From contig NC_134032.1 of NCBI RefSeq assembly GCF_964204645.1, forward strand, positions 14,564,275 to 14,628,274: 64,000 nt of DNA, in the 5' to 3' direction. A program made the translations under genes and the position numbers. This document shows, piece by piece, positions 1 to 11,329 of the stretch (position 1 is the stretch's first letter; every line of letters starts with the position of its first letter). The notes under the pieces were generated by a model. That model worked only from the letters and a program-made list of their open reading frames with translations. It did no database searches and was not told where the DNA came from. The DNA is from Tubulanus polymorphus (lineage: Eukaryota; Nemertea; Palaeonemertea; Tubulaniformes; Tubulanidae).

Positions 1-1049
1 GAAACCCAGAAACGATCGCGTAAATCCCTAGATGAAGGTAGACTCAGGAAACTGGACGAGAATATCGATATGTTAAAACAGGAATTGGTAAGTATTAAAA
101 TCGATGATTAGATATAAGAATTAATCGGGATTCGAACCCAGGTCTCTTCTTCCAATGGTGGCAAACTCAGGGAACTAAGTGAAATGTATGTTGTAGAATG
201 AAGTGGTAATTATTGTAATATATAAAATAATGTAAGGGCTGGGGTTCGGTGGCGTACGTTGAAGGTTGACCATCACTAGACCAATCGAGCTTTCATGTCG
301 GTTATACAGCTTGATATCGTCTCTATACACATCCTCGCTTGCCAGGGTTTAACCTCCCACCGTAGCTCACTGGCCGCACACCCTTCATTGGTTTATTACA
401 TTGCCCTAGATTTCTTGGACGGACAGGTTTCCGCTCAGCGTCAACTTATCCATTTATTTTACCAACTCGCCATACTCGAGTACCCAACTCGGCTCATTTC
501 GAGTCGAGTTACCAACGCGTTTTAAGATGGCGCCTATGGCGAGTGCGTTCGTCGTTAGATGAACAAACAAAATGATAGTTAATTCAAGTTACGATAGTGT
601 CATTAACTTAAGGTGATTCGATTTGTACCACGTGATCATACGCGGCTGTCTAACGCGAGTTAACCGAGTTGCTTAAATAAAAAACGCCTCAAGAAATGTT
701 GGGCGGTGTAAAAGAAGAGTGAAGATGGTCACTGTATAATATTTCATTCAATGTATATTTCTTGTATCTAATCGCTCTACTTCAGTCGGGTATGCGTGAA
801 CAGGACCGCGCGATGGCCAAACAGCTAATCGAGATCCGTCGTCGAATCTATCAGTTCAAACTGGAACGCAGCTGCGACGAACATCAGGAGATGTTGGACG
901 ACGTTCAAGACGAACTTGAAGAACTCGTTGAAACCGATAAAATTTCTGACCTCGTCGAAATTCCGATCGATCGCGTCATGGCGATGCCTTTACGTCAACA
1001 CGGAATTACCCGTATGCACATCAGCCGCAGACGATTCTCCGTGTTTTAG
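1..1049 (+). CDS. FAM167: FAM167 family protein, C-terminal part (two exons)
   Basis: Exon 1-87 is cut by the window edge, ends in phase 0 and has donor GTAAGT at 88. Exon 786-1049 follows the acceptor TTCAG at 781-785 and ends in TAG. Joined, they give the last 116 residues. An amphipathic helix (SLDEGRLRKLDENIDMLKQEL region) runs into a coiled-coil stretch (MAKQLIEIRRRIYQFKLERS), then an acidic segment and the tail GITRMHISRRRFSVF. Order and spacing match vertebrate FAM167A/B, which end in a TKMN-type, S-x-RRF tail. FAM167A has been linked to non-canonical NF-kB signalling in vertebrates; no function can be read from this sequence. The N-terminus lies left of the window. The family call is by recognition of the conserved C-terminus and is fairly sure. 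Confidence 0.85.
88..785 (+). other. FAM167 intron
   Basis: This 698-bp intron runs from GTAAGT to TTCAG. On the minus strand near 124-137 it carries a tRNA B-box-like GGGTTCGAATCCC, probably an old SINE scrap. At 333-350 there is a half copy of the CTCGCTTGCCAGGG arm of the hairpin element at 5175-5265. No coding sequence is apparent. Confidence 0.5.
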
Positions 1050-1077
1050 TGCCTGTGAACCCCACAAACGCTTAACT

Positions 1078-1370
1078 GTGGTGGCAATTGAGGATTCCAC
1101 TTGTGGCAAGTGAGGATGATCCACTAGGTGTCGCTAGTGCCAGTTGTACATCAACTACTGCGGCGATAGAGGATTCCACTTGTGGCAAGTGAGGTTCCAT
1201 CAGGTGTCGCTAGTTTGCAGTAGGACATTAAAATTACTGCGGCAATAGAGGATTGCACTTGTGGCAAGTGATGATCTGCAAGGTTCGCTAGTGTGCAGTA
1301 ATAGACTAAAGCGGTAATAGGGGATTCTACTTGAGGCAAGTGAGGATCCACCAGGTGTCGCTTGTGTGCA
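1078..1370 (+). repeat. Imperfect ~82-bp tandem repeat in the FAM167 3' UTR
   Basis: About four diverged units follow the stop codon. Each carries GAGGATTCCACTTGTGGCAA followed by a (C)CACTAGGTGTCGCTAGTG-like segment. Related single copies lie at 1674-1710 and, inverted, at 7803-7865, so the unit is a dispersed family that expanded here. Because a poly(A) signal follows at 1434, the array is probably transcribed as 3' UTR. Confidence 0.65.
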
Positions 1371-1433
1371 TAATCAAATTGAAAATTGTGTTTTAGTGTT
1401 TATCATTTTATTTTGTTTCATTCGTTTTTTCTT

Positions 1434-1443
1434 AATAAATAAA
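1434..1443 (+). promoter_or_regulatory. Poly(A) signal for FAM167
   Basis: Two overlapping AATAAA hexamers on the plus strand lie 385 bp after the FAM167 stop. They fit a 3' UTR of roughly 400 nt. No other plus-strand gene lies nearby. Confidence 0.5.
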
Positions 1444-1805
1444 TATTATATACATTTTAACTATATGGTATTTACTCGAGTTAGTTGAGTTACAGTTTCA
1501 TGTTCGTGTTGTTGAGTTACAGGACATCGCTACTGTGGCTAGTGAGAATCCGCTAGGGGCGCTGGTGTGCATACTCGCTGTTACTCTGGGTCCGCTACGG
1601 GTGTAGTATATAACTTGCGCTTACTCGAGTATCCGGTGGGGTATAGGGGTGCTAATGTTAATGGCTCGGTATTGCTGTGGCAATCGAAGATCCACCAGGG
1701 GCGCTTGTGTGTAGTCTACGATAAAAACCTAACCTTACTTTAAAATCTCAACACAGATATCGGAAAAACGAAAAACATCTTTTACACAGTCACAATGAAC
1801 GTATA
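1444..1805. other. Gap between convergent FAM167 and fibrinogen-like genes
   Basis: No coding sequence is seen. It contains GAGTTA-rich simple sequence and a copy of the FAM167 3' UTR repeat unit at 1674-1710. That copy includes CCACCAGGGGCGC at 1692-1704, a CTCF-like core. Confidence 0.4.
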
Positions 1806-3543
1806 TTATTTTGTTGCGCATACATATAGTTTCGTAAAGCCAATGGCCGGTCCGCCCCATTTTTTGGCAACAGTGTTCCATGTTTTGAGCGCTGTTTGCG
1901 GCTGTCCGGGCATCAACGGCCAAAAACCGTTCAGATTCGCGCTCGTACAATTATTAAACCACCATCCACCGCCGTAATCCGAGGCGCAGTTCGATTCCGG
2001 AGACTGGTCGTTATCTCTGTCATACGTACTGAAATACATATTGTAAATCGACGTATTTTCACCCCCCGCGAACAACGCGTCGCCCCAATTCTTGAATCGT
2101 AAATCGCTCACGTCCAGCGCGGACTGGTTCAAGCTGATTCGATAGTTGTTCGATTCGTCCTCGACGAGTAGGTTATCGTAGAAAATTTTCTTCGAAATCG
2201 AGTGATTCGTTTTAGCATGCAGCTCGACGCATAGCGTGTAGGCGCGACCGTTCGTCACCAGTTTATGAAGTGTTTCTAATCCCAGCCACATGGAGTCGCC
2301 ACTAGTATTAAACCCGTCTTTGTATTCGGCCCAGGATTTGTTAAAGTTATCGGAATCGTTGAACGTTCGCTTGCTCAACATCGTGCAGCCCATACTGCGA
2401 ATGTAGCAGGTACAACGGACGAAAACGAGGCTGTCCGCAGCGCCACCTGGTCGTATGTATTGCCAATAGGAACCGTCAGATCGCACATGCGCATTGCAGT
2501 AATCCTCGCAGCCTAGAAAGAGATCGTTACGCATATATTAGGTTTGGTGGAGGATTCCACTGCGGGGTGCTTCGTTCGATCTTACCTTGGGCGAGTTTTT
2601 CACATCTCTGTCCCGTCCAACCTGGGGAACAGTTAATGCACAGTCGCTTCTTCGCAACGTATCGACCGCCATTCAAACAAAATCCAGGCTTGAAAAAAAT
2701 TACGAGATTTCAATATGGCAATCGGGCAGCTATATCACATTATCAGTTTTTATTGAAAATGGGCGAACGAACGAACGGGCTCTCAGAAACGATTTCTTCT
2801 TAGATTGAATATGAATACGGTAAGCATCTAAAATGGAAATCGAGGTTTGAGAAAAGTTACTAGATTATCAATATGGTAACCAGGCAGCCATAGTACATAG
2901 CCATAAGCATTACGTGAACTTTCACAATATTCTGTCTTAGATAAAGTACACGAATGCAAAAAGTCGTCCAACACTGAAATTCAGGCTTTAGAACTAATCG
3001 ATTTACAATATGGCAATCAGGCAGCTAAATCGCATTTATCCAATGGAACCAACGAGAGTGGAAATTTGTTCAAAGTTGCACGATGAGTTTTCTAAATATA
3101 AAAATGGAATATATGTAGTAAGTAATATGTAGTATATGGACTAAGATTTGAACCTTATCACCCCCCCCCCCTGTCCCGAAACCACCCTCACGCTCCGTTC
3201 ACAAACTCACCGGAGCTTCCTCGTAATATACAAACGCAGGAGCCGTAATTAGTTCACTACAGTTTTGATTATTCATCTGACGATTCCCTAGAATGCAAAC
3301 CGTTTCTCCGTAGCCAAACCCGGTACAAGTCGCCATTCTGCTACACTGACGAGCGCACTGAAATTCCGACGTAGCAGTCCGAGTTATCGTTACTGTCACG
3401 TCCGGTGCGTAGTCCGTACCGCATTTAGAATGTCGCGTGTAATGGTTGACGTATTGGTGCACGTTCTCGTGTCCGGTGCAGACGAAAATTAAACATTTCA
3501 GTAAAATTAGTTTCAGATTTGTTCCGAATATAAATTTCGCCAT
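1806..3543 (-). CDS. Secreted PAN/apple - EGF-like - fibrinogen-related protein
   Basis: Three exons with matching phases, 3543-3211, 2688-2586 and 2512-1806, give 380 residues. The start at 3543 (MAKFIF) places a hydrophobic signal peptide at about residues 4-24; an in-frame ATG at 3570 would put charged residues in front of it. Residues 38-108 look like a PAN/apple domain with a CxxxC pair (QCARQC). Residues 112-146 form a short EGF-like module with only four clear cysteines (NGG...CINCSPGWTGQRC). Residues 147-380 are a fibrinogen C-terminal domain: FNKSWAEYKDGF, the calcium-site region DRDNDQSPESNC and GGGWWFNNCTSANLNGFW. Invertebrate proteins of this class are secreted lectins, often in immunity. 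The usual GGGWT motif is degenerate (SMGCTM) and the C-terminus is atypical. Domain calls are firm; ligand and role are unknown. Confidence 0.85.
2695..3035. repeat. Three diverged ~140-bp direct repeats in intron 1 of the fibrinogen-related gene
   Basis: The core AATATGGCAATCGGGCAGCT recurs near 2713, 2870 and 3010 with substitutions. A reverse-complement relative, GGCTGCCTGGTGGCCAT, recurs at about 6400, 6570 and 6717. They look like one dispersed family. Confidence 0.5.
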
Positions 3544-3570
3544 GCCTGATTCCCTCTCGACGGTTCCCAA

Positions 3571-4460
3571 CTACACTGGGTTTTGCTGACGACGAATCGA
3601 GCGCTCGAGTTGTTTTTTCCCTTGCGATGACGCACTTTTAGGGTTTAATAGTCTACTATCATGGCAAGGAGACCTAAAAATATGAAATAACGAGCACGCA
3701 ACATTGCAATTAGCAGGAAACATTTTAGTAGTAGTAACTACAAGTGCTAAAGTATAAAAGGTTGAATTATACATTGTTGTTGATTGTATTCAAACAGATA
3801 GGAAGGACTTGCATAAAAAACTAGATGAATCGCATAGTATAGTATAATCTAAATAGTCTAATCTAAATGGTCTAATCTAAATCAATAGTGCCACACTCAT
3901 AATAAATCACTCATTTACCCGATGAAGCTACTCAACATTTAGGAAAGCTCTTACTTCAAATAAATATAGTTAACCCAAATATTACTAACTGTCTCTTCGT
4001 ATCTAAGATTAACTAAACTATGACATCTCGTCTGATGCTACTAACAGCATTAATCACATGCAATGATTAGACTAATGGATGATTAGGAACGTAGTTCAAG
4101 GTCGAATTTATTTCGTGGAAAGTATATTAAAGAAAGACAGAGATTAAAGGAGAGAAAAGACGAACAAGTTACCAATAAAATTACACAATTTCTTGCAAAA
4201 AGCACAATTATAAAAAGAAAGAGAGAAAAGTAACTTTCTGTTTGAGCTGAGCAAAGCCTTGCAGCCGCAATCGCACGCGACCCTCAGTTTTAAAAAGGGA
4301 AACGAAAGAACAAAAGTAAAAGAAATTCAGAATCGATGAATTTCGTAAGTTTTATCATGGACTCTAAAACAGTTTAAGGAGTATGAGTAAGCTGCAAAGT
4401 TCAGAAGAAGGGGCAATTATAGCAATTAGGGTTATTACGTTGATAGTTGCTGTCAGATGT
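3571..4460. other. Intergenic DNA, no feature recognised
   Basis: This is AT-rich sequence upstream of the minus-strand fibrinogen-related gene, so it should contain that gene's promoter. I see no TATA box in the right orientation. A plus-strand TATAAAAGG near 3752 has no gene after it. Confidence 0.4.
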
Positions 4461-4609
4461 TGACCGTCAGGTGCTGCCCCTATATATAATACAAGCGGTG
4501 AACACGTGAACTAATTCGACTGCACGATATTCCCACTGCGGCATGCGAGTAATGAATTAGTTCACGTATACACCGTCTACGATATGTAAAGAGGCAGCAC
4601 TTGACGGTT
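4461..4609. mobile_element. TIR element, ACCGTCAGGTGCTGCCCCT family, copy 1
   Basis: The left end ACCGTCAGGTGCTGCCCCT is matched by an inverted right end, AGGCAGCACTTGACGGT. The internal segment holds TTCACGT and GCATGCGAGTAATGAATTAG, which recur in copy 2 at 8930-9083 in the opposite orientation. There is no coding capacity, so it is a MITE-like element. Homology to copy 2 continues past the right end (TAAGATTTCAAAC...GGTTGCGCTG), so the true unit may be larger. Confidence 0.65.
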
Positions 4610-4924
4610 AAGATTTCAAACTGGTTGCGCTGTTAACGTGATCATAAACACGCTACATAACACAACCGCATTCATCACACCATTTTTTTGTAAAAAAAAC
4701 AATAAGCGGAACTATTTCTGAATTTATCGCGGTCTGAATTCAGGTTGATCCGCTTAAGAAGTGGGGTCTCAACATCTAAATCAGGGTGGCGTAGGCATGG
4801 TAACAATGTTCAAGAAGTTTCACAAAATGGAGAGGCTTTCCTCTCTATACAAAATTTGTCAATATCTAAATTTATTGCAATTGTTCTCATCACGTAAATC
4901 AATAATCAATAAGCTCTTATCCAC

Positions 4925-5167
4925 ACGTCACTCGAGGGTGGAAGTGGAACGCTGTTCGGTGTGTATCAGGATCAGACAAACTTTCTGTCGGAAATTCTCA
5001 TCGATGTCAACATCGGTTTCGTTAATGGATTTGTTTGCCGATCGATAAGTGCTACTTCCGGTTCTGAACAGCCATTTGTACGAGTGTGCCGGCCACGTGA
5101 TCACCAGTTTGAATTAACACGGTTCGCATTGTCTCATTATCAGTCGCAACAACGAATTCGGAAATAA
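4925..5167 (+). other. Coding-like stretch of unknown origin
   Basis: The plus strand stays open and reads GSGTLFGVYQDQTNFLSEIL and onwards to TAA at about 5165. An AG precedes it, but no convincing exon partner was found on either side. It could be a stray exon, a pseudogene piece or chance. I do not recognise the peptide. Confidence 0.2.
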
Positions 5168-5174
5168 TGAATTA

Positions 5175-5265
5175 TAATTCCTCGCTTGCCAGGGGATTGG
5201 TTGTTGAAACGAACAAGATCGCTTCGACAGTAGGGCAAGCGAGAGACCCCTGGGAAGCGAGGATT
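5175..5265. mobile_element. Short hairpin element with CTCGCTTGCCAGGGG arms
   Basis: The arms at 5175-5194 and 5247-5265 are near-perfect inverted repeats about 19 bp long around a ~50-bp centre. A solitary arm occurs at 333-350. This fits a tiny MITE. Confidence 0.5.
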
Positions 5266-5589
5266 AACCACAGATTAGAACTCTGAGGCGCGGCCCATTT
5301 CCGTTTGTGAAGGGTTAACTCGAATTGAAATTAGTCTTCAACTCACAACTTTGGAACCTTGGACCACAGTTTTGATCCAGTTAACTCTCCATTAAAATCA
5401 GTTCATTTTCAGTAGCTCTGTACACACGGATGGAGTCTAGACATTCACATGAATAAATAATGAATTTTGCCGCTATACGTTTCGTGTTACATTGAAATCA
5501 AATACATATATTTGAATTATGTAGTATAGATAGATATATATTTTAAAAGTAGACCTACAAGCACTCGACTACACAAAAACAAAGCCCTC

Positions 5590-5815
5590 GTCCTAGAGAG
5601 AGAGGGGGCATGGGGAGGGGAAGAGGGGAAGAGAGTGGGGGAAGGAGAGATAGAGATAGAGCGGGTGAGAGGAAGGGAAGAGAGTGAGGGAAGGAGAGAG
5701 AGAAGAGGGGAGGATAGTGAGGGAAGGAGAGAGAGAGAGATGGGGAGAGAGAGATGGGGAGAGGAGGGGAAGAAAGAGAGTGAGGGAAGGAGAGGGAGAA
5801 GGGGAGAGGAGGGGA
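5590..5815 (+). repeat. Purine-rich (GAGAGG)n tract
   Basis: About 225 bp of almost pure G/A on the plus strand, with GAGAG and GGGGAA units and strong strand asymmetry. It can be read as long reading frames on both strands, but these are repeat artefacts. Such tracts may form triplex DNA. Confidence 0.85.
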
Positions 5816-5989
5816 ATGTTATTCGTTATAATCGATTCTCTCAACCAAATTTTAATTTCATTCAATGAAAAATTCCCTCTCCCCCCGGCGAACAGAACAA
5901 ATAAAATGCAAAATTCCCGGGTTTCGGGGCGCGAGAAATAAACAATCTACACTGGATACAAATTAACTAAATTACCGATGGAAATTGAT

Positions 5990-6245
5990 GAAGTGAGCGC
6001 CTATAGCGCGCACGCGTGGATGATGGAATTCAAATTGTCAGCGTAGACGTCGCGAATACAAACACGGACGGCGCTGTGCGTTTCGCTCTGTTCCGCTCTG
6101 ACAGGTCGTTTGTGATCGGCTGCGGCTCAAAAACTATAGCGCGTGTTTTTGATGGGTTTATTTTTCAAGATTAAACTCCACTCATATCGCACCGCCGCCG
6201 CCGCTGCTGCTGCTGCTGCTGCTGATGTTGCTGTGTATCTATTGT
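5990..6245. other. CpG-rich patch ending in GCC/GCT triplet repeats
   Basis: CpG density rises sharply around 5995-6135 compared with its surroundings. The patch ends in (GCC)n(GCT)n at about 6189-6225. A promoter or first exon is possible, but I cannot attach it to a gene. Confidence 0.3.
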
Positions 6246-7311
6246 TTACCACCTTCCGACACGATCCAATGAAAACACATCGATTTGAAATTTTTCAATT
6301 TATCGTTTTAAAGTGGTTTTGAAAATGCACCGTTCGGTAGCCAGAGAGAACGCGTAGTGCAGTGCGTACAGAGCGTGGTGCAATAATAACGAAACTAGCT
6401 GCTTGGTGGCCATTTTTGTTCCACCCGGTTAAATTTCCAAGCCCAAGAAGTCAAAGGAGCACCGAGCTTCAATATCAATAATGTTGCCAGAGGTTGCCAC
6501 GTTGAGTCTGGTCCAACTTTCAAAGTTCCACTGAGCATGTTCAGCTGGCGAGGAATATAACAGGTCGCCTGGTGGCCATTTTGATTCAAGTAAAAACCGT
6601 TTTCTAGAAATCGTTTTGCAAATTCTATTTCAGAATGAGTTACATCTTTATTTTGGGCACCGAATTAAACTTTATGCTCACTTGGTCCTGGGATATTATG
6701 AGAGTGAACTCAAGTTGGCTGCCTGGTGGCCATTTTTATATCGGTGATATCTATTTTTATATCGGAAACCGCGATCATCAACTAAAGACCGCGAGCATCA
6801 TAAAACTAAATCTCCATATTTTATTAAACTCATTTCTCTTGCTGACCCTTTCACTGTAAACCCAACCCTTTTACTGTGAAATAACCCCTTTCTGTAAACT
6901 TACCCCCTTTACTATTAACTTACCCGCTTACTGTTGGCGATTGGTGATGTTCGATTGAAAGACTCGTAAATGGTGGCGCCGGAATCACTGACACCTGACT
7001 CTTAAGTTTCGCGGACGTTGAGATTTATTCCCGATCAAACAAAACAAAATACTTCAAATCGTTCGAATCAAGCGAATATTTCAATTTCCAATCATTCAAC
7101 TGCGCAATAGGACAACTAGAAAATACGTTCGTTCACTATTTGAGTCCGTGTTTTAGCCGTAGAAAATACTAAATTCAGACAGAAAAAAAGAAAAGATTCC
7201 TTTAGTGTTAGTTTTTGTGATTCCTGAAGATTAATGCGATTATAGTGGAGATGTTGAAAATGAATCATTAAAACTAAAGGAAATCATTTCGGATTTTTTT
7301 CCTTTCAGAAT
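6246..7311. other. Intergenic DNA with three GGCTGCCTGGTGGCCAT repeats
   Basis: Copies of (C)TGC(C)TGGTGGCCATTTT lie near 6400, 6570 and 6717, about 150 bp apart. A short (CCCTTTACTGT) run follows at 6845-6935. No gene is apparent. Confidence 0.4.
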
Positions 7312-7515
7312 GCGCGGCATTTTTGACTACTCACAATCATCTCAATCCTGTTCGTAGCTCCGATGAAGCGAATGGCTTTCTCGCGCGCGCATGGTGTGGA
7401 GGTATAGACGCCGCGTGGTGGTCGACAGAACTGCGCACTCAGCGCCGCTGGTTATACTCCCGAGCGGGCGGCGGCCGCGCGAGAAATGTCTACGTATTAA
7501 TCGGAATCCGATGAA
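7312..7515 (+). other. CpG-rich segment behind a splice-acceptor-like sequence
   Basis: TTTTTTTCCTTTCAG at about 7293-7308 is a good acceptor, followed by an ATG and CpG-rich DNA with GCGCGCGC and GGCGGCGGCCGCGCG. The ATG reads only 15 codons before a stop. It could be a 5' UTR exon or CpG island; coding is not supported. Confidence 0.25.
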
Positions 7516-7973
7516 TTAATCCGCGAAAGCCAGTTAGAAAATTAGTTTCATACGTCAGAAAATGTACAGAACATTGTGATACATTGTTATAATTTTCTTT
7601 TCGTGTTTTACATAGATCCGTAAAGGAGATATGTTATCTGTGCGCATGCGTATATACACTGAACAGCTGCATCTTCTATCATTGTCCTCAGAACTTTTCA
7701 TTAAAAAGATTAACTCAGATGATCTTTAGGTTCATATATAGGGTGAATTACTGATTACAATTCGAAGAATTGAATCTGAGAAGAAATCTGGGAGTTGTTG
7801 TCTCATTGCACACTAGCGAACCTGGTGGATCTTCGCTTGCCACGAGTGGAATCATCGATTCCAACAGTCGAATGTAGAGTCCTAATTCCTGCAACATTAA
7901 AAAATCGAGTACTCTTATTTGATGGACGATTGTGCAATCAAGCGTGAAATAATTCATGCTGTATTGTTGAACA

Positions 7974-8153
7974 CAGTGGAACCTCATTACAACGGAACTT
8001 CGCTGAGCCAGAGAAAGTATGTTCGTTATAACCGATAGTTCGTTATATTTAGTATGAAATTATAGTGAAATTCTGTTACTTGGGATGAAATTCTATATAT
8101 TTGTAATATCCGATGAATCGTTGTATCCGAGTTCGTTATAACGAGGTTCCACT
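7974..8153. mobile_element. TIR element, CAGTGGAACCTCGTTATAACG family
   Basis: The left end CAGTGGAACCTCATTACAACG is mirrored by the right end CGTTATAACGAGGTTCCACT. The 180-bp element has no coding sequence. Ends of the CAGTNGAANCTNGTTATA type resemble mariner/pogo-class elements (family-level inference). Partial copies lie at 12830-12885, 39351-39372, 40339-40358 and 54750-54768. Confidence 0.7.
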
Positions 8154-8844
8154 ATTTGCATATGTGACATGATAGTTAAGATTCTCTAAAATAATTTTTG
8201 GTTATCTTAGATATTATTTGCCGTGTGATGGTTTGAAATGGTTGTATCGTTCGACAACCTAGATGAGTTAACTAACTTTCTTGGTGAAGCAGATAAAATC
8301 GGAATCATTTTCTTTTTTGATCTGAGATTCCAGCTCGGTATCGCCTGCTGCCGATCGCCCGATCATTAATCTCTCGGCGCGTGTCGTCGTACGATCGAAA
8401 CTGACACGATTCGAAATTCTCGAGAAATTTGATTTATGCCCGTTCGTATTTTAATAATTGATTCTAATAAATGACCGTTTTAAAGACTTTCTCTCAGCGC
8501 AGTCGTTACAGTATTATAAATGACCCCATATATCCAGCTTCCTGAATGCGAGGTTTTAATGGAACTACGAGAGCGAACGAACGTTGTGAAACGCGATATT
8601 CTCTTTTTAATGCATTATCAACAGTTTCTGAGAATTAGACAAAATTCTGATTACATTTAGTTTAGATTACGTTTAGTTTCCCTTCAAAATGTCAGTGTAA
8701 AAAGATTTCTCATGCTTGGACCACTGGATAATGATAATCAATTCTGAATGATATATCCAGGTACGGTACCGGACACTTCATATTTAAGATTTGTCATTTT
8801 TTGGAAATGAGCTGCCCCTCAAAAAAGTTCGGCACGGACGAGTA

Positions 8845-9090
8845 AGCATGCAGATCCATCAGGTTCGAACCCCTGCCGGGGGAGGATGCCATAGTTTGTA
8901 AGGCCCAGCAGCGCAACCCGTTTGAAATCTTAACCGTCAAGTGCTGCCTCTGTACATATCGTAGACGGCGAATACGTGAATTATTTATTACTCGCATGCC
9001 GCAGTAGGAACATCGTACCGTCGAGTTAGTTCCCAGAATTACCGCTATTCTTATATATAGGGGCAGCACCTGACGGTCAATAGATGATAG
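8845..9090. mobile_element. SINE scrap plus TIR element copy 2
   Basis: 8851-8890 has CATCAGGTTCGAACCCCTGC, a tRNA B box shared with the SINE-like copies at 45.05, 45.37 and 52.2 kb. From 8930 to 9083 lies an inverted copy of the 4461-4609 element with ends AACCGTCAAGTGCTGCCTCT and AGGGGCAGCACCTGACGGT. Homology outside its left end matches the right flank of copy 1. Confidence 0.6.
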
Positions 9091-9895
9091 CAATACTGCG
9101 GTATCTTTTTCGTGTAGCCTCTTCACATTGCTACGGAGCCCGGTGGATACTGGGCCCTTGGTTTATCTGTTCAGGTTCGAACCCGCTTATCGTCTATTCA
9201 ATAGAAGATTCGAGATAATGCCGCATCCGAAATTCTGACCGACTCGTCACAAAGAGTGGAAGAAATAGAAAATAAGCACACAAAATATTATCAATTTTCA
9301 ATTTGTACCTTTATATTTTGTATTTTGCCTAAAAATCTTATCGCATCAAGTACAACAACTGTTTACTGTACAATATATTAATAATTATACGAATAATGAT
9401 CATGTTTTATTTCATGTTGCCCGTTGAGGGTAGGAGGGAGGGTTGGATGAATAGAAAATTACAACCTCAGAGGACACGTTTATCATTCATCTACAGTTTT
9501 AATTCTCGCGTCGTTTCCGTGAATAAGTTACGACACTGAAATTTATAATAAATTCCGATTTTCGATTCTAAATTTCTCGCGTGGAAAAAAAGCTTGAAAA
9601 CGACAACGATTAAATAACAATAATACAACAGAGGAAAAAAAACATTTCATGAACACACTATAAAAATAAAACGAATTCGAGTATAATTTAATGTTAATTT
9701 GAAGAGAGGTGAAAATAAGGCGCAGCATGGTCAGCACGCTGTTGGTTGTATTTACAATCGATAAACGAGTTACAACTTGAATTTTGTAAACTGTTTTATG
9801 AATCTGGTTGAAGTTAGACTAGACAGTAACTGACATTCGTAAAGTAAGGCAGGTTATGAGTGAACGTATTCCGGTTAAGGAATAGCAAAACTCCA

Positions 9896-10056
9896 GGGTT
9901 GGGTTTCATAGATGTGCAAGCAAAATATTCCCTGGGAACATTTTGAAATTCGTCAGTTATAACCATGGTTTCTCATTGTTACTATGGTGGTTGCTTAACC
10001 AGATTTAGGAGTTATCCGTAGGGATAACTTCGATACGAGTCTATGAAACCGGGCCT
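9896..10056. mobile_element. Short TIR element with GGTTTCATAGA ends
   Basis: GGTTTCATAGA at the left is the exact reverse complement of TCTATGAAACC at the right. The interior, GTCAGTTATAACCATGGTTT and following, recurs at about 63218-63262. Non-coding and MITE-like. Confidence 0.5.
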
Positions 10057-10559
10057 AGATTACTGACTCTCAACTCAACCGATAGGTGGAGCGTACCAGA
10101 TGAGAATTCCGTAAACGGTGGAAACCAATCAAAACCTGCCAAAATAAGCTTACAATCACCTGTCCCGGTGAAGGCAAGATTTGCTATAGAACCTTTCTAA
10201 TTCAAAAGATTGAACAATACACATGTGAAAACTATTTAACATTTTAGTCATGGATCTAGTTCCTTAGTATCTCCGTTAAAATTCTCATCCTAAGGCAAAG
10301 ACATTCAAAGTGAACTAATTCAACATTCAGAACTCGAGAGTAAAGAACTTTGGAACCGAGTTCGAACGAATGGCGGCAGATGATTTCGACATTCTTCAAT
10401 TTCAAAGTAAAACAAATAAAACTAGAACCAGGCTTAAGCACCGTAGAATGATTTAACAGTATTTGCACACAACAGAATTCTTACTCTACTTTACGACGTA
10501 CAAGAAATACAAGTGAAATTAATAAACAGACTTTCGGTAAAACCTTTGAAAATCGAACT

Positions 10560-10862
10560 CAGGGGCAGGTCCAGAGCTCATATCGAGGGGTAGCACCCGA
10601 TGAAAGGAGCAATAATTATTCAGAAGGGGCACTTAAGTAGCGAAAATGGGTCTGACTGCCCTACCCAAGGAAAATTTTGAAATATGCAAGTCTGATGCCA
10701 TTTCCAAGGATTTGAGCTTGTTTCATCCTAAGAAAAATCACATTAGGAGCCTTTAGACGTCATCAAATTGTGCTGAATTTTTTACGGGAAAGATTTTCCA
10801 GGGCCAACTGAAAATCTAGAGGGTAGCACGTACCCCAGGTGCTGCCCTCTGGACCTGCGCCC
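10560..10862. mobile_element. TIR element with GGGGCAGGTCCAGAG ends
   Basis: GGCAGGTCCAGAG at the left is mirrored by CTCTGGACCTGC at the right. GGTAGCACCC and GGTAGCACG stand just inside each end. No coding capacity. The flanking 9.1-11.3 kb otherwise shows nothing I can name. Confidence 0.55.
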
Positions 10863-11329
10863 GAACTCAACAGAGGGTTAATGTACCGGTGATCTTACCG
10901 ATTACTAAAATCAGTCCAAACTCCATCCAAAACGCAGAGTCTACTGCATAGCTTTGATTTTTGCATAGAAAATATATGAACTGCACCGATCGCGATCGCC
11001 GTTTCGTTTAAACAAGTAAAATTCAAGGATGTTGCGAATTCATCGCGTCGGTTTCGTTCTCCGCTAGAAACGCAGGAATCGAACGCGTCATTCGAGTTTT
11101 CTTCAATCGCAAGGAAGAAAATTATAGGAAATATCAGAATATTACGAGCAGAAATCGAACGATGGGCGGGGATGATAGTCTCGCGGTCAATCTGTCAGTT
11201 CAATTCTACCAGAAATACGTTTAAAATAGAACACGTGAAATGTAAACAGTTTTCTCTACATATTCATACACACATTATTTACATTAGTTACATTAGTAAT
11301 TACATACATAACAGATCATCATTATCAAA

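Noticed and set aside
762-785. In-frame ATG upstream of the second FAM167 exon as a start codon
   Set aside because: The acceptor TTCAG at 781-785 and the matching phase 0 of exon 1-87 show that the frame comes from splicing.
3752-3760. Plus-strand TATAAAAGG as a promoter
   Set aside because: No plus-strand gene follows for many kilobases.
5593-5941. Arg/Glu-rich and Ser/Pro/Leu-rich frames
   Set aside because: Artefacts of the purine tract; the same holds for 21508-22071.
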